NCBI GenBank assembly: GCA_027625915.1
Contig: JANTQA010000047.1
Location: 62,001-126,000 of the forward strand
Source of the DNA: Anaeramoeba flamelloides
Lineage: Eukaryota; Metamonada; Anaeramoebidae
Direction: 5' to 3'
Length of the DNA: 64,000 bases
The position numbers and the translations under genes were made by a program. Positions 46,006-58,540 of this stretch are shown piece after piece; the first letter of the stretch is position 1, and each line of letters starts with the position of its first letter. The notes beneath the pieces were generated by a model. The model saw only the letters and a list, made by a program, of their open reading frames with translations, had not been told where the DNA came from and made no database searches.

Positions 46006-47487
46006 CAGCATTTTCGTTTTGAATATTCATAAAAAAAATTTTTTTTGTCACAAAATTTCACATTAAAAAAAAAAAAAATAAAAATCTATCTCTTCAAAAT
46101 TGATAAGAAAATAATTTTATCCACTTTTAATTGTTGTGTTATCTTGTGAATTTTATGTGATTGATTCACAGAAAATTGTGATTTTAGTGTGAAAAAGCCA
46201 GTAAAAAATAAAATTTAATATTGTTTAAAATATTTTATTAAAAAAGGATATATGGTTAAGAAATTATGTTCAAAATATTTCACAAAATTAATATTTTTGA
46301 ATTATAGTGTAGCAATGCTCTTAGTTTGTGAAAAATTTTTGGAGAACATTATTTCAAATATCTAGAATATTTAAAATTCAAAAAAAAAAATAAATATTTA
46401 TTATATTAACATTTATTCGATTGCTTTAATAATATCGAAATGATTTTTCCTATTATTATAAACAAAAATCACCAATAAAAAATATACTAAATTTTGTGTT
46501 CAGTTACAAAAATTATATATTTTATAATTCTGAGAAAATTTTTATCAAAAAGTCGAAAATAGAAAAAGATATTTCAATTTTTTAAAAAAAAAAAACAAAA
46601 TTTAAAATTTTCAATATTTTTTAATGAAAAAATACTTGATGATAATGTATGATTTTGCAAAAAAATAAATATTTGAAAAAAAATGATAAAAAATTAAATT
46701 TAATATTTTGTTTTTTTGATAATTACACAAATGCAAATTGAAAATGAGAAAAAATTAGAATTGTTTTAACATTTTTCAAATTCAATTTTTTGTAAAAAAA
46801 ATCTAGTAAATTCAGAATTTTCTTATAATTTAGACTTTAGAGATATTACACAAAATCTTTTTTTGCCAGAAAAATAAATTTTTTGTGTCTCAAATGGGAG
46901 AAATTGACATTTTTTGAAGAAATATTATATACATTTTTTAACCAAAAAAAAAAATTAAGGATAAACCAAATCATATACAAATTTTATGTGAATGGTCATA
47001 AGAATTCATAATAATTTTTTAAAGGTGATTTATTTTTATAATAATAGGAAAAATCATTTCGATATTATTAAAGCAATCGAATAAATGTTAATATAATAAA
47101 TATTTATTTTTTTTTTTGAATTTTAAATATTCTAGATATTTGAAATAATGTTCTCCAAAAATTTTTCACAAACTAAGAGCATTGCTACACTATAATTCAA
47201 AAATATTAATTTTGTGAAATATTTTGAACATAATTTCTTAACCATATATTCTTTTTTAACAAGATATTTAAAATTATATCAATTTTTATTTTTTACCTAT
47301 GTTTTCACATTAATTTCACAATTTGGTGTGAATCAATCACATAAAATTCACAAGATTTCAGAACAGTTTAAAAGTGGGTAAAATTATTTTCTTATCAATT
47401 TTGAAGAGATAGATTTTTATTTTTTTTTTTTAATGTGAAATTTGGTGACAAACATTTTTTTTATGAATATTCAAAATGAAAATGCTG
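46006..47487. mobile_element. Large foldback element, 1.48 kb with arms of about 470 bp
   Basis: It begins after TA with CAGCATTTTCGTTTTGAATA and ends with the inverse (AATGAAAATGCTG) before TA. The arms, about 46006-46475 and 47023-47487, remain alignable over their whole length. Landmarks are ATGGTTAAGAAATTATGTTC, GCAATGCTCTTAGTTTGTGA, CGATTGCTTTAATAATATCG and GGAAAAATCATTTCGATATT. The 550-bp centre has no coding frame. TA targets and a CAG start suggest a Tc1/mariner-mobilised non-autonomous element. A deletion derivative is at 53607-54131. Confidence 0.88.
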
Positions 47488-47710
47488 TACAATATCTGAA
47501 AAGTAAATTTTGAGAATTTTTTTCTAAAAATTTTTAACTAGGGAATATTCGTAATCATTAAAACTACTCTAACTTATATTCATTTAACAGAACAAATTTT
47601 TTAATTTTCAGATGTTATCCAGAAATTATAGTTCTGTAAATTTTTTGAAAATAAAAAAATTAAAATTGAATGTAAAATCTTAAATTAATTACAGTATTCT
47701 TAAATCACTA

Positions 47711-47909
47711 CAGTCAGTTTCACTTTTAAGGCACAAACTTTCAACGAAATTTAAAGCACAAAAAAATCTCAAATTAAGGCACAAAATTTGGAATTTTTTT
47801 TTTTTTACTATTTATTTTTACTAGAAATTGAATTTTGTGCTTTAATTTGAGATTTTTATTGTGCCTTAAATTTCGTTGAAAGTTTGTGCCTTAAAAGTGA
47901 AACTGAATG
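47711..47909. mobile_element. CAGTCAG-type MITE, copy 4
   Basis: About 199 bp, TA-flanked, starting CAGTCAGTTTCACTTTTAAG and ending AGTGAAACTGAATG. It is closest to copy 1 (same CTGAATG end and the same GAATTTTTTTT centre, inverted). Confidence 0.9.
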
Positions 47910-48193
47910 TATAAGTAGATATGAAAATAAATAAAATAAAGAAATACACATAAATAAATTGATAATTGATCTATACTGTTACTTATTACTTGGTTTTTGT
48001 ATCAAATTTGTAGTTTAGATGTTCTACTAACTGAGATATTAGACTTTGTGTTGGAAAATAAATATTGTTTTTTTTTTTTCAAATTTTTTTAAATGTTTTT
48101 TATTCGATTTTCAATATTAAAAAATATTTTCCAAAACAAAGTTTTTTTCTTAAATAAATTTAATAATAATTTTATCACATATTTTTATTTTTA

Positions 48194-48425
48194 CGATTAT
48201 GAAAAAAAATTGGGAAATAAAAAAAAATCGGGTCACTCTGAATTTTGTTTTCATTTTTTGAAATGCAAATATTAAGAAAAGGATTTTTTGAGAAGTATCA
48301 TTTTAGGAAAAATTAGTACATTTCTAAAAAAATCCTTGTCTTAATATTTGCAATTCAAAAAATGAAAACAAAATTCAGAGTGTCTCGATTTTTTTAAATG
48401 TCCCCATTTTTTTTCACAATGGTAA
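48194..48425. mobile_element. Palindromic MITE related to the 1348-2214 element
   Basis: The arms share GAATTTTGTTTTCATTTTTTGA, GCAAATATTAAGA and the start TGAAAAAAAATTGGGAAAT; the right end is CACAATGGT. The terminal pattern (CCATTGTGAAAAAAA..GGGTCA) matches the larger element at 1348-2214. About 230 bp, non-coding. Confidence 0.8.
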
Positions 48426-51248
48426 TATATTATTATTGTGTTTAAAAATAATAAAAAAAAACAATTTTGTTTATTCAAAATTTTCTAAACATTTTTCAAT
48501 TCTTATTTCTAAAAACAAATTATTTACAAAAAAAATTTTTTTTTTTCTAAAAAGTTGAGTGAAATAAATTTTAAATTTAAAGATATTCATAGAGTTTAAT
48601 ATAAAATATTTTTTAAAAAAAAGCGTTATTAAATCCAAATTATTTAAAAAAAATAGTTTTTAAAATATTTATTAAAAATTTAAAAAAATTACCAATCAAA
48701 AAAAAATACAAAATTTTATCAAGTACCAAAATAAATTCAAGAAAAATAATATTTTTACAATTAAATTTCATTAATTGGATATTTATAATTGTCAACGAAT
48801 GTTTTTATTCATATTTTTAATTCTATTCATATTTTTATAGATTTTATATTTAAAAGTTTATTAATTCTTTAGAATCTACTAATAGCGAAAGAGAATAATG
48901 TTCTCAAAAAATTTTGTTTTAAATTTCCAAGTTATATTAAAAAATGAAAGATGATATATAATGTTAACTTTTTATACTTTATAATAATAAAATTTATATA
49001 AAAAAAATTCAATAATAATATGTAGATTAGTAATGGAAAGATAATTTTTATATATAGATTAGGAAAATAATTATTTTTTGTATTTTTTTTAATTTTTTAC
49101 TTATGATCAAAATTTTCCTAAAATCAACATTTTTATAATAAATAAGTTTAGTTAAATTAATCTTAAAATATTGAAAAAGTAAAATTTATTGCAAAATTTT
49201 CTCAAATAAAAATTATAAAAAATTCAAATTTAAAAAAATAATATATTTTGTTAAAATAAATGAAATTGGACAATATCTTCTAAATTTTAGAGGTTATGAT
49301 AATATAATTTTCAAAAATAGCTTTCTTAGAGAAATTTCTGTTAATGTGAGGAAAATAATATCCGAAAGTTCTCGAGACTTTTTAATTTTCAAATTTCATA
49401 TTTCAAACTTCAAATTTTAATATTGATAAATGTTTTCAAGTAACAAATATTCTTAAATTAATTATACTTTTCAATTAAATGTATTTATTAATCTTGTAAA
49501 TTGTTGGTTAAAATTTTTATATTTCAATTCTAGCTGAAATTGCAAAATAAATTACATATGATTTTTCAAGGATCTTATATTATAACAATTATGGTTGTAA
49601 TGAATATAACATGATATATATTGAAGTTTTTAAAACATATTTGGAGGTGAAATACAAAAAAATCAATAATTATGGAACATTTTTTATTTGGTTTTATAAA
49701 TATTTGAATATGGAAAAATTCACAATAGAAATATCTATATTCACCCTAAAAATTTAATAATATCAAGTGTAAATTGAAATGTATTAAAAACAAGATTTTT
49801 TTCAAAAAAATGAATTTAAAGATTAAAAAAAGTAAAATCAACTTTTTCGGGAATTTAATCATTTAAAAAGACGTCAAAAAACTTGTTTTAAAATTAATAA
49901 TAACTTTGATTTGAAAAGGTGAAAAAGAATTACAGTTATTTTTTTTGATGTACAAGAATGTGAAAAAAATTTTTTCCATACTTAACAACTGTAATTATTA
50001 TTGAATTTTCAAATATCATCACAACTTAAACTCTTTTTTTTTTTTAGAGGGACCAAAAACAAAAAATTAATTCTCAATTATTTCTTATAATAGGTCTTTT
50101 AATAATAAAGGAGAAATGAATAATATTATCAACTTAAGTGAAGAGTCGATCTCCATTTTAACCATATCAAATACACCTATATATTTTCTTAAAAATAAAA
50201 AAATTGATAAATTTTGTCCCTATTAAAAACATGACCATTACAAATTTTATTCCCAATGGAGATCAAAAGAAAATTTCAATAGAAATCAACAATATTTTTC
50301 AAAGATATTCTAATTGTTTCAAAAACATTAGAGAAACATGTTTTGACTTTGTGACTATCGATTATACAACAAAAATTTTTTTTTCAAAAAAAAAGTGGTA
50401 TAAAAGAAAAAAACATAAGTTGATTAAAAAAAAATGAAAAAATGAAAACAATTTTTTAATTTAATTAGCAGATTCTTTTCTCTAAATCTCATTTCACCAA
50501 TGGTTACTTTATTTTAAACTGGCCCCCTATAAAAAAAAATGAGTTTATATTCAATTAAAATTAATATATTGAATGAATTATTACCAATTTCGGGATCAAG
50601 ATAGATGCACCCATTTTAATCTTTAAAAAAAAACGAAAACTCTCATTTTTAAGACATTTCAATTTACAGATGTTTAGAACTAAAAAAATTATAATAAAAT
50701 AAAGATCAATGCAATTATAATTTCTGATCAATCATAATTTATTAATACTTTGAAAAAAATTATGAAAAATTTTTTCTTTTATGATTTCATTTTGCATCAT
50801 TTTTGTTTTTGATTTTTTAAATGTTAATTAAGAAGAAATTTTACTTGGCGAATATTCGTAAAAAATTAATTTTTTCAATTATTGCTTTATTAAAAATTTT
50901 TGAGTGGGATTTGATCCTAACCTTACCAATAGAATTTTTAAAAAAAAACTATCAGATAATCAATTTTAAGGGGTGTTCTGAAAGGACTACCTCCTTAAAT
51001 ATAAAAAAAAAAAAATTCAAAATAATAATTTCACGAATTCAAATTCTAAAAAAAAAAAAAAAAAATAGGATTTTACATCTCTCAATTTTGTATTAAATTT
51101 AATAAAAACAACATAATACAAGATTTAATTTGATAATATATTGATAATTGATTATAAAATGAATTATTCCCAAACTCACTTCATTAAAAAATAGCATATT
51201 TCTTTTATTTCCATAAAATAGTTTTGTAATTCTTGTTTAAATTGTTAT
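48426..51248. other. Long AT-rich non-coding stretch with a possible gene remnant near 50115-50400
   Basis: Most of it is featureless A/T. Near 50115 one frame reads MNNIINLSEESISILTISN, then TPIYFLKNKKIDKFCPY, then stop. Another frame from about 50210 continues with KNMTITNFIPNGDQKKISIE and NNIFQRYSNCFKNIRET. The two could be a decayed gene of unknown type. I see nothing else to call. Confidence 0.35.
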
Positions 51249-52507
51249 TTATGAACCGTGATATTTTAAAATTTTACAATCAGAAGAATATCCATTTCTA
51301 AAAAGTTTTGAGAAATCTTGATTTAAATAGTTATTTTTTTGATCAAGTTTTAAAAAGAAAATAAAATTATTATTTTCACATTTTAATGTATTAAATAAAA
51401 TGTCATCATCATTTTTTTCATCAAGTGTTGCTATTTTTGTTAACAATCTGTTATCTGGGATTAAACCCCCACACAACCAAATTTCATTGTCCTGGGTTAA
51501 AAATGAAATATAATCAAAACCACAATCGATATCTTGAATAATTTTTTTCCCACCTTGAAACTGTGGATATTCTGTAAATTCTATTAATTCAATTCCAACC
51601 CCATTATTTAGATAATTGCCAGTCACATAAACTTTCCCATCAGTTGTAAGGATTGCTGAATGGTGTAAACTTAAAATGATTTTTGAAATGTCTTGAACGG
51701 GAAAATCAAGGTTAATTTTGGTCGGTTTCCTTTGCGTATTCTTGAAATTGTTTCCCAATTGCCCATTATAATTATTTCCAAACCCATACAAAAGACCGTC
51801 TGTTTTGAGGATAAAAGGTGTTCACCAAGGCCGTTACCAGTGAAAACTTTTTCAACATTTTCATGTAATTTTTGAATTGTTTTCACTTTGTCTGGTGATT
51901 CGGTTCCTAAGTTTCCACAATCGTTCAGCCCGCATCCATATAAAATATGCTTTTCGGGATCCAAAAAGAATGATGAATATCCTGAAGCATGAATTTCACC
52001 AATGTTTAAATCAGTTGGACCTTGAAGAATTGTTGGTTTTGTGACATCAAGAGTGTCAAGTAATCCAAGCTGAAATAAATCATTTTCACCCCATCCATAA
52101 ATTTTTTGTTTTTGGAAATGATCTTCCTTCGAAAAAGCCAAAACATGATAATAGCCTGCAGAAATACTTGCAATTGGCGAAATGCCTTTAATCGGTTGCA
52201 ATTTCTGATTTTCAAGAGTGCTTTTTGATTGTCCTTGTGATTGTAATTCTTTTGATGTTGTTGGATATAATTTTCCTTTCGAACTTAAAAAGATTATATT
52301 CTTGGAATCATCTGAAACAACATTAATAATGGTAATAATTTCTTCTTCTTCTTCTTCTTCTTCTTCTTCTTCTTCTTCTTCCTCCTCCTCCTCCTCCTCC
52401 TCTTCTTCTTCTTCTTCTTTTTCAAAACAAGAAAGAGTTTCCAATTTGAAAGAAGTTATTTGTTTTGTTTTGTTTTTGAAAAAGAATTTCTTTTTGATAT
52501 TGGTCAT
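51249..52507 (-). pseudogene. RCC1-repeat protein, frameshifted and cut within a BTB domain
   Basis: The N-terminus holds a long Glu run (residues about 31-57) from an imperfect GAA/GAG repeat. RCC1-type blades follow: ISAGYYHVLAFS, KIYGWGENDLFQLGLLDT, ILYGCGLNDCGNLG, then after a frame change near 51805 LLYGFGNNYNGQLGNN and HHSAILTTDGKVYVTGN. RCC1 proteins form seven-bladed propellers; here about four or five blades are recognisable. The end, RNGYSSDCKILKYHGS-stop, looks like the first strand of a BTB domain, the usual partner in RCC1-BTB proteins, so the rest is lost. The shift is a one-base loss around GAACACCTTTTATCC (minus strand). Confidence 0.75.
52330..52430. repeat. TTC/TCC trinucleotide repeat
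   Basis: About 30 triplets of TTC and TCC, read on the minus strand as a Glu run in the RCC1-type protein. The middle block is pure TCC and the outer blocks TTC. Confidence 0.9.
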
Positions 52508-53606
52508 TTTTTATCAAGAAAAGCTTTTTTTCCTTTTTCTTTTCCTTTTTTTATTTGTTCTTTCAATTGTAATTAAGTTTAAATAAAGTAATTTGTTTTA
52601 AATTCTTTGAGGTTGTTTTTATTTTGTTGTTTTTGGAAATTTCTATCAAAATTTTGTTGAAAATTAAAATTTTAAAAAAAATAATAAAAACATAATTTGA
52701 AATTATTCTGGGAGTTTTCTATTAAAATAAGGTTTAAATTTGAAATTTCTGATAGTTTATTTTTACAAAATTCTATTGGTAAGGTTAGAATCAAAGACCA
52801 TTTAAAAATTTTTAATAAAGCAATAATTGAAAAAATTTATTTTTTACTAATAGTCACTATTAACAAATCAAACAAGACGAAAAGTCTTAGTAACAGCAAT
52901 CTTTTTGAATTTACAATACAATATTTTGGTTAGGTTAGTCTATATTTTTCACAATATCAACTTCTTTAAGTATATTAATTTTTTTGCCCAGTATGATTGA
53001 AAACAAGACAAATTTCAAACTAAGTTTATTACTGTTGTTAAAATAACCTGTGTTCTGAATATAAAAACTATGTACAAAATAAAACCCGTAACTGTTGTTT
53101 CAAGAAGATTTACCAACCAACTAATACAAGAAAGCAACAATTCACAATATTTTAATCTGATATTGATTTCTAAAAGTTCTACAATTATAAAAATAAATTT
53201 AAAAATGGTTGATCCAATGTGAAATTTTACTCTAAAAATAGAGTCATTTTTTAAACAATTTTTCATCATAAAATAATCAAAAAATTTCAATACAAACAGA
53301 AACATTATGAAAATTTTTTTTTAAACCAATGAATAACTTTATTTTTTCGGAAAATTTGGTAATTTAACCATCAAAAATTATTTTCCATCATGTATAACAA
53401 CTTAATTCCTAATTAGATGTTCAATTTGAATAATAATAAAAAAAAACATGGGTTTTATTTGAGACATAGTATTATTTTTTGAACACAGGTTATTTTATCC
53501 ACAGTATTATTTTTACAGAAGTTGTTTTTGAATAAGTTATTTTCTGTCTAGATACCCCTATAATTAAAATTTCGGAAGATTTAAAAATTAGAGAAAAAAA
53601 CGCGAT
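52508..53606. other. AT-rich stretch without a recognisable gene
   Basis: A few weak frames exist on both strands (for example about 52697-52933) but have biased Phe/Ile/Lys/Asn content and no domain. It includes the upstream region of the RCC1 gene. Confidence 0.4.
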
Positions 53607-54131
53607 ACACAGCATTGATAAATTTTTGTGACATGGCCATAAGAATTCACAATATTTCTTTAAAGGTGTTTTATCCTTTAATAAAAGGAAAAATTATTTC
53701 TATATTCTTAAAATAATCTAATAAATGTTTACATAATAAATATTTATTTTTGTTTGAATTTTAATTATCCTAGGTATTTCAAGAAAGTAAACACCGAAAA
53801 TTGTTCACAAACCAAGAACATTTTTTCACAATAATTAACAAAAAATATTAATTTTGTGAAATATTGTGACAATATTTTCTTAACCATCTATTCTATTTTA
53901 ATAAGATATTTAAACTATACCAAATTGTATTTTTTATCCGTTTTTTCACAATATTTTCACAACTTTCTGCGAATCAATCGTATAAAATTCACAAGATGTC
54001 ACAACAGTTAAAAGTGGGTAAAATTATTTTGAGATCAATTTTTAAATAAAAAAACTTTTATTTTTTTTTCTTAATGTGAAATTTTGTGACAAATAATTTT
54101 TATTATGAATATTCAAAATGATAATGCTGTG
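53607..54131. mobile_element. Deletion derivative of the 46006-47487 foldback (single arm)
   Basis: It carries ACAGCATT at its left and ATGATAATGCTG at its right. Between them is one copy of the right arm: CCATAAGAATTCACAATATT, AGGAAAAATTATTTCTATAT, TTCTTAACCATCTATTC, AAAAGTGGGTAAAATTATTT. The left arm and centre are missing. It is more diverged from either arm of the full element than those arms are from each other. Confidence 0.7.
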
Positions 54132-55484
54132 TTTATTCTACCATAATTTATCCATTGAATAATTTTAAGGAATAACAGTTGAAAAGTAAAAACATATTAA
54201 TTTATTTCATTTAATTAATTATGAAATTTTAATCTATATTTTTTTATATTCAGTATTCATCGATAAAAGATACATAATATTTTCAATTATTTCTTTATGT
54301 TCATACTCAAAACATAACATATATAATATATTTGAGTATTTTTTTACTATAGATAGCAATATTTTTTTATCATTGTTTTCCAAAAGTGAAGAATAAGGGT
54401 CTCACTCAAACTATTTAAAAGATTGATTTTAAATGTTTTGAGGATCAAATTTAGAAAACGTTTATTCGACACTTTTTTAATACGACTTTCTACAATTAGT
54501 AATTGTTTTAAATTTTAACATTGTTTAACTTGACAGATAACTGTTTTTATCATGTCGAAATGAGGATGCTCTCAGAATTATCAAGAGTTAATAAATTGTA
54601 GGAAGATTATCGAAATCAAGAAACGATTCTTGATATTAGTTAAAGTAATAGATAATGTATTTAAGGGGGGCAAAAATCGACTGATTACGATAACTTAATT
54701 AAGTTTGAGTTTTATATAATGAAATCTAAATCTTTATAATATTATAATCTTTCGTCAATTTACCAACTTGGGTTTTCAAATGCTTATATTACCAATAAAA
54801 ATTATTTTTTTTTTAGTTCAATAAATTTTTCATAGTTCCTGTTGATTTTATAATAAATTCTTTTATAAAAATTGACTAATTTCTAAAGGTAATTTAGAGA
54901 TCTATGGACTTTAATATCTGTTTGAACTCAAATTTTTCTCATTTAAAAAAAAAATTAAAACCTATTTTCAATTTTAAATTCTGTTTTATAAATGTTTTTT
55001 GTTGTATTTCTGTTTATTTTAGATATTTCACTAATACACGAATGAATACAAGTATTTTAATAATTTTAGAATAAACTACATCAAAATCTGAAATAACAAT
55101 TTTATGGCCGATTTATATTTTTAAAACTAATAAACATATGGATTCGAAATATTTATCATTATTAACAATGTGAATTATATACAAATCAAAGAAATTTAAT
55201 ACCCAAAATTGAATTAAAAAAAATAAAAGGAAAAATTGTCAGATTTTGGATTCAGGTTTGAATTATCTTTATTCTATTTACAAATAGAATAAATGTAAAT
55301 ACATATCTTCTCAAAAAATGTTTTCTTTGAATTAACTGATAAATGAAAATTGTTTCGAATGAACTTATAATTTTTTTTTCAATTCTTATAACTCAAAGTA
55401 AGTTATTAAGGATATAATCTTTCAAGAAAAAAAAATGAAAATCTTTTTGAGATCTAAAAAAAAACTTTTTTAAAAATTCTGACC
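54132..55484. other. AT-rich non-coding stretch
   Basis: It contains the spot TTAAGGGGGGCAAAAATCGA near 54661. No gene, tRNA or repeat was recognised. Confidence 0.4.
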
Positions 55485-56560
55485 AAGTAGCAGAAATGGA
55501 TGAGATAACATCATCTCAACAATTTTATTATTATCAATATACTTGATAAATCCCAAATTTACTATCTTTTCGATATAAAACTAAAAAAAAGAAACCTATT
55601 ATTTTTATTAACAATTAACTTCACCCATGAAGGAATAATATCTTTTATTTGTTCTATTTTCAGAGATTTTAGATTTAAAATTTATAATTGTAATTTCTCT
55701 AAAAAATTGCTTTTTTGCTTTCAAAATAAAAACTTTCCAAAAAAAAAAATAAAAAAAAGTTCAAGTGGATGGTTAAAACTGAATTTCAATTATACTAAAT
55801 TAAAAATTCCTGATTAAATTTAGATCACTTTTGAGAAAAAACCAAATTGTTTTCAATTTTAATAAAGTAATTTTGTAATTTTCATAAAGTGAAAAAAAAA
55901 GATTAATAAATTTTGGAATTTAAAAATTTGTTTTTTTAAAAAAAACTATTCTTTATGCTTAAAACATTCTTTATAAATGAGAATTTATATTTGAAATAAA
56001 AATCTTGGTTTTGAATTTTTATGTTTCAATTATTTAATTGGAAATTTTCTGCAGGAAGAAATTTTTTTCAAAAACCAATTCCATATTTAAATAATTGTTA
56101 AATTTATTTGTAATATTTTCAATTGTGTTTAAAAAAATTATTGACAAAAAATATTTTTATTAAAATAAAACTAATATTAGATAAAAAAATAAAAAAGAAT
56201 AATAAATTTTACTCAAAGTTAATAATCTTGAAAAATAAAAATAATCTCTGCATAATCATTAAATCGAATTAATAAAATTAATCTTGTATTTGTAATGAAA
56301 ATAATAATATAAAAGGTAAAAATTGTGTATCTTCTAATAAATTGAATCATATTAAGATGTTTGATTTTCGTAAAAAAAAACAGAAAAACAAATAGATTTG
56401 ATCATAAAATTTTTTCTTTAATGAGTTTATTCACAGATTTTAATTTTTAGGGGGATCCAATATTCAAAATACGAAAGTAAATAATATCACCAATAAAATA
56501 TTCTAAAATTTTACCCTGTTATCGTGAGAAACTGATCCCTTAAATAAATATTTATCTCAA
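55485..56560 (+). repeat. Dispersed repeat R1, copy c
   Basis: It follows the order of copies a and b with more substitutions. Landmarks: GATGAGATAACATCATCTCA, GGATCCAATATTCAAAATAC, GAAAGTAAATAATATCACCA and GAAACTGATCCCTTAAATAA. Confidence 0.65.
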
Positions 56561-56619
56561 AAACTAAAATAAATACTCAATAATATATCTCATGAGTATA
56601 CATATAAACAATTTTTTTT

Positions 56620-57660
56620 CATAATTGGTACACCCAAAATTTAAAAATTAAAATTAGTTCTTGAAAATTTACTTACAAATTATTATATTATAAACTTAGA
56701 TTATTGCTCGCTTATTAGATACTAAATTAATTGTTTAATAATTCAAAATCTAAAAAATTAAATAATAATTCTTAAAAAAAGGAAAGTATTGTGACTAAAA
56801 TAAAAAATAAGGTTTCTCCAAAATCATATTTTATTGAAATATATAATTTGAAAAAAAAAAAATTAATGAAAATCATTGATTTAGTGACCATATCTTTTAA
56901 TGACTTGTTTGTTGAGATGTTTTGCATATTTAAAACCCTGATTAGATAAAATTAAAATATGTATTCAATTATTCTCAGTATTATTCTTATAATTTCTTTT
57001 TTTCTTATGTTGGAAGATTATTACAAAAAATAAATGAAAAAAATGAAATGTAACAATTTTTAAAATTTTGCAAAAATCTATTTATAATCACATTTATAAC
57101 AAACCAAATATCAAAATATTTAATATAAGAGTTATTGTATGTATGCAACTTTAGTTGAAAACTAGTTTAATTTGTTTTGCAGATGGAAAAATTTTATAAA
57201 AAATAATTTAATAAAAATCTTTGGTGACAATTTGGGTATTTGTTATTTTTTTGAATTGTGTCGTAAAAAGGATATTTTTTTATGTTTTTGAGGGATTATT
57301 TAAGTATCAGAGATAAATTGTCTGATCGTAGGAATGCTGGGTTGAAAAAAAAATTATTTGAAATTTTTAAAATAAATTTTATTTTTTATATTGAAGAAAT
57401 CAGGGAAAAAATTCTCAAAAGTCTTTCGATTTGATGATTTTAAATCAATTTTGAAAAACTAAATTTCAATTTAAAGAAAGAAAAAGCTAATTTGAAAATA
57501 ATTTTAAGTTGGAACCGGGGATTGGATATCTTTTTTAGAACTGTTTTTTAAAAAAATTTACATTGTTCTAAGAATTGTGTGACAATATTCTTTTTTTTGT
57601 CTTATTTTCTTTCAAATTAACATTTTAAAGGTTTTCATAAAGTTCAATTTTTTTTGTTAA
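56620..57660 (+). repeat. Dispersed repeat R3+R2, copy c, inverted relative to copy b
   Basis: The R3 part (56620-57170) is the reverse complement of 40270-40830. The R2 part (57180-57660) holds the plus-strand frame remnants FGDNLGI, KKSGKKFSKVFRFDDFKS and ILKN-stop. R1c keeps its orientation, so R2+R3 was flipped as a block or arrived separately. Confidence 0.65.
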
Positions 57661-57992
57661 TTAAAGAAAATATTTTTGGTAAAAGGAAAATTTTCAAAAT
57701 TTACTATCTAAAAGAATTATTTATTTACACGTTACAATTCGATTTTATTTGTGTATATACTGAATAATTTTCACTCTTTACAACTTCACTTTTAATGAAT
57801 TTGGAGGTACAATTTTAATACCAAAATTTAGTTTAACGAAATGAAAATCCAGAATAACCATATCAGGAATACTAATTTAATCTTTTTGAAACATTTCAAA
57901 AGATATTTAATTTTTTATTTTTTTAAAATTTGTAATCAGTTTCAAATTATGAGAAAAAGAACAAAAAAACTTCATAAGAAGAACCTTGTGTT

Positions 57993-58320
57993 AGGGTAAT
58001 TACGATTAGTTGCGAAATAAACCAAACAAAACTTTCCACTATCTTTCCAAAAATTGAGTAGCTCTCTTTTGTTAAAAATTAATACCTCCTAAGAACTACT
58101 TTAGGTTTATTTTATGTTCGAACTTCTAAACAGAGATTTTTTTATTTCAATTCTTGGTTTTTCGGAAAGTTAAATGAAAATTTTGTTTAATTTATTTTTC
58201 AATTAACAGTATTTCAAATAGAAATTTGAGCTATCGAATTCTCAAATTTTTAACCTTGATTGTACATTTTTGGATTGTGTTTCGAATATTTAAACTAATA
58301 AAACAACATATAAACTCATT
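57993..58320 (+). pseudogene. Intron-like module I, copy 4, plus a decayed B-box exon
   Basis: The module runs from GATTAGTTGCGAAATAAACC to TTTTCAATTAACAG (58209). The next 110 bp still align by eye with the B-box exon of 41895 onward (AATTTGAGCTATCG for GAACTTTCAAGATAT; TTGATTGTACATTTTTGGAT for TTGATTTGTGACAAATGTAG), but the Cys codons are lost. This is an old, fragmentary third member of the TLDc/B-box family. Confidence 0.45.
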
Positions 58321-58540
58321 ACTTAGTTTTTTCTCTAAAACAATTTATTATAAAAAAATACATTGTATCCGTCATTAAAGACATATTCTATAAAGATTTC
58401 CAACATAAAAATAGGATCTTTAAATGTAATCCCATTTTTAATTTAATATTATCAAATCTTGGGCATAAGTATGAAACTGTTAATATATTTCTAAAAATGA
58501 AAGAAAGTTATTTTTTTACCACAGTAATATTCCCACTTCA

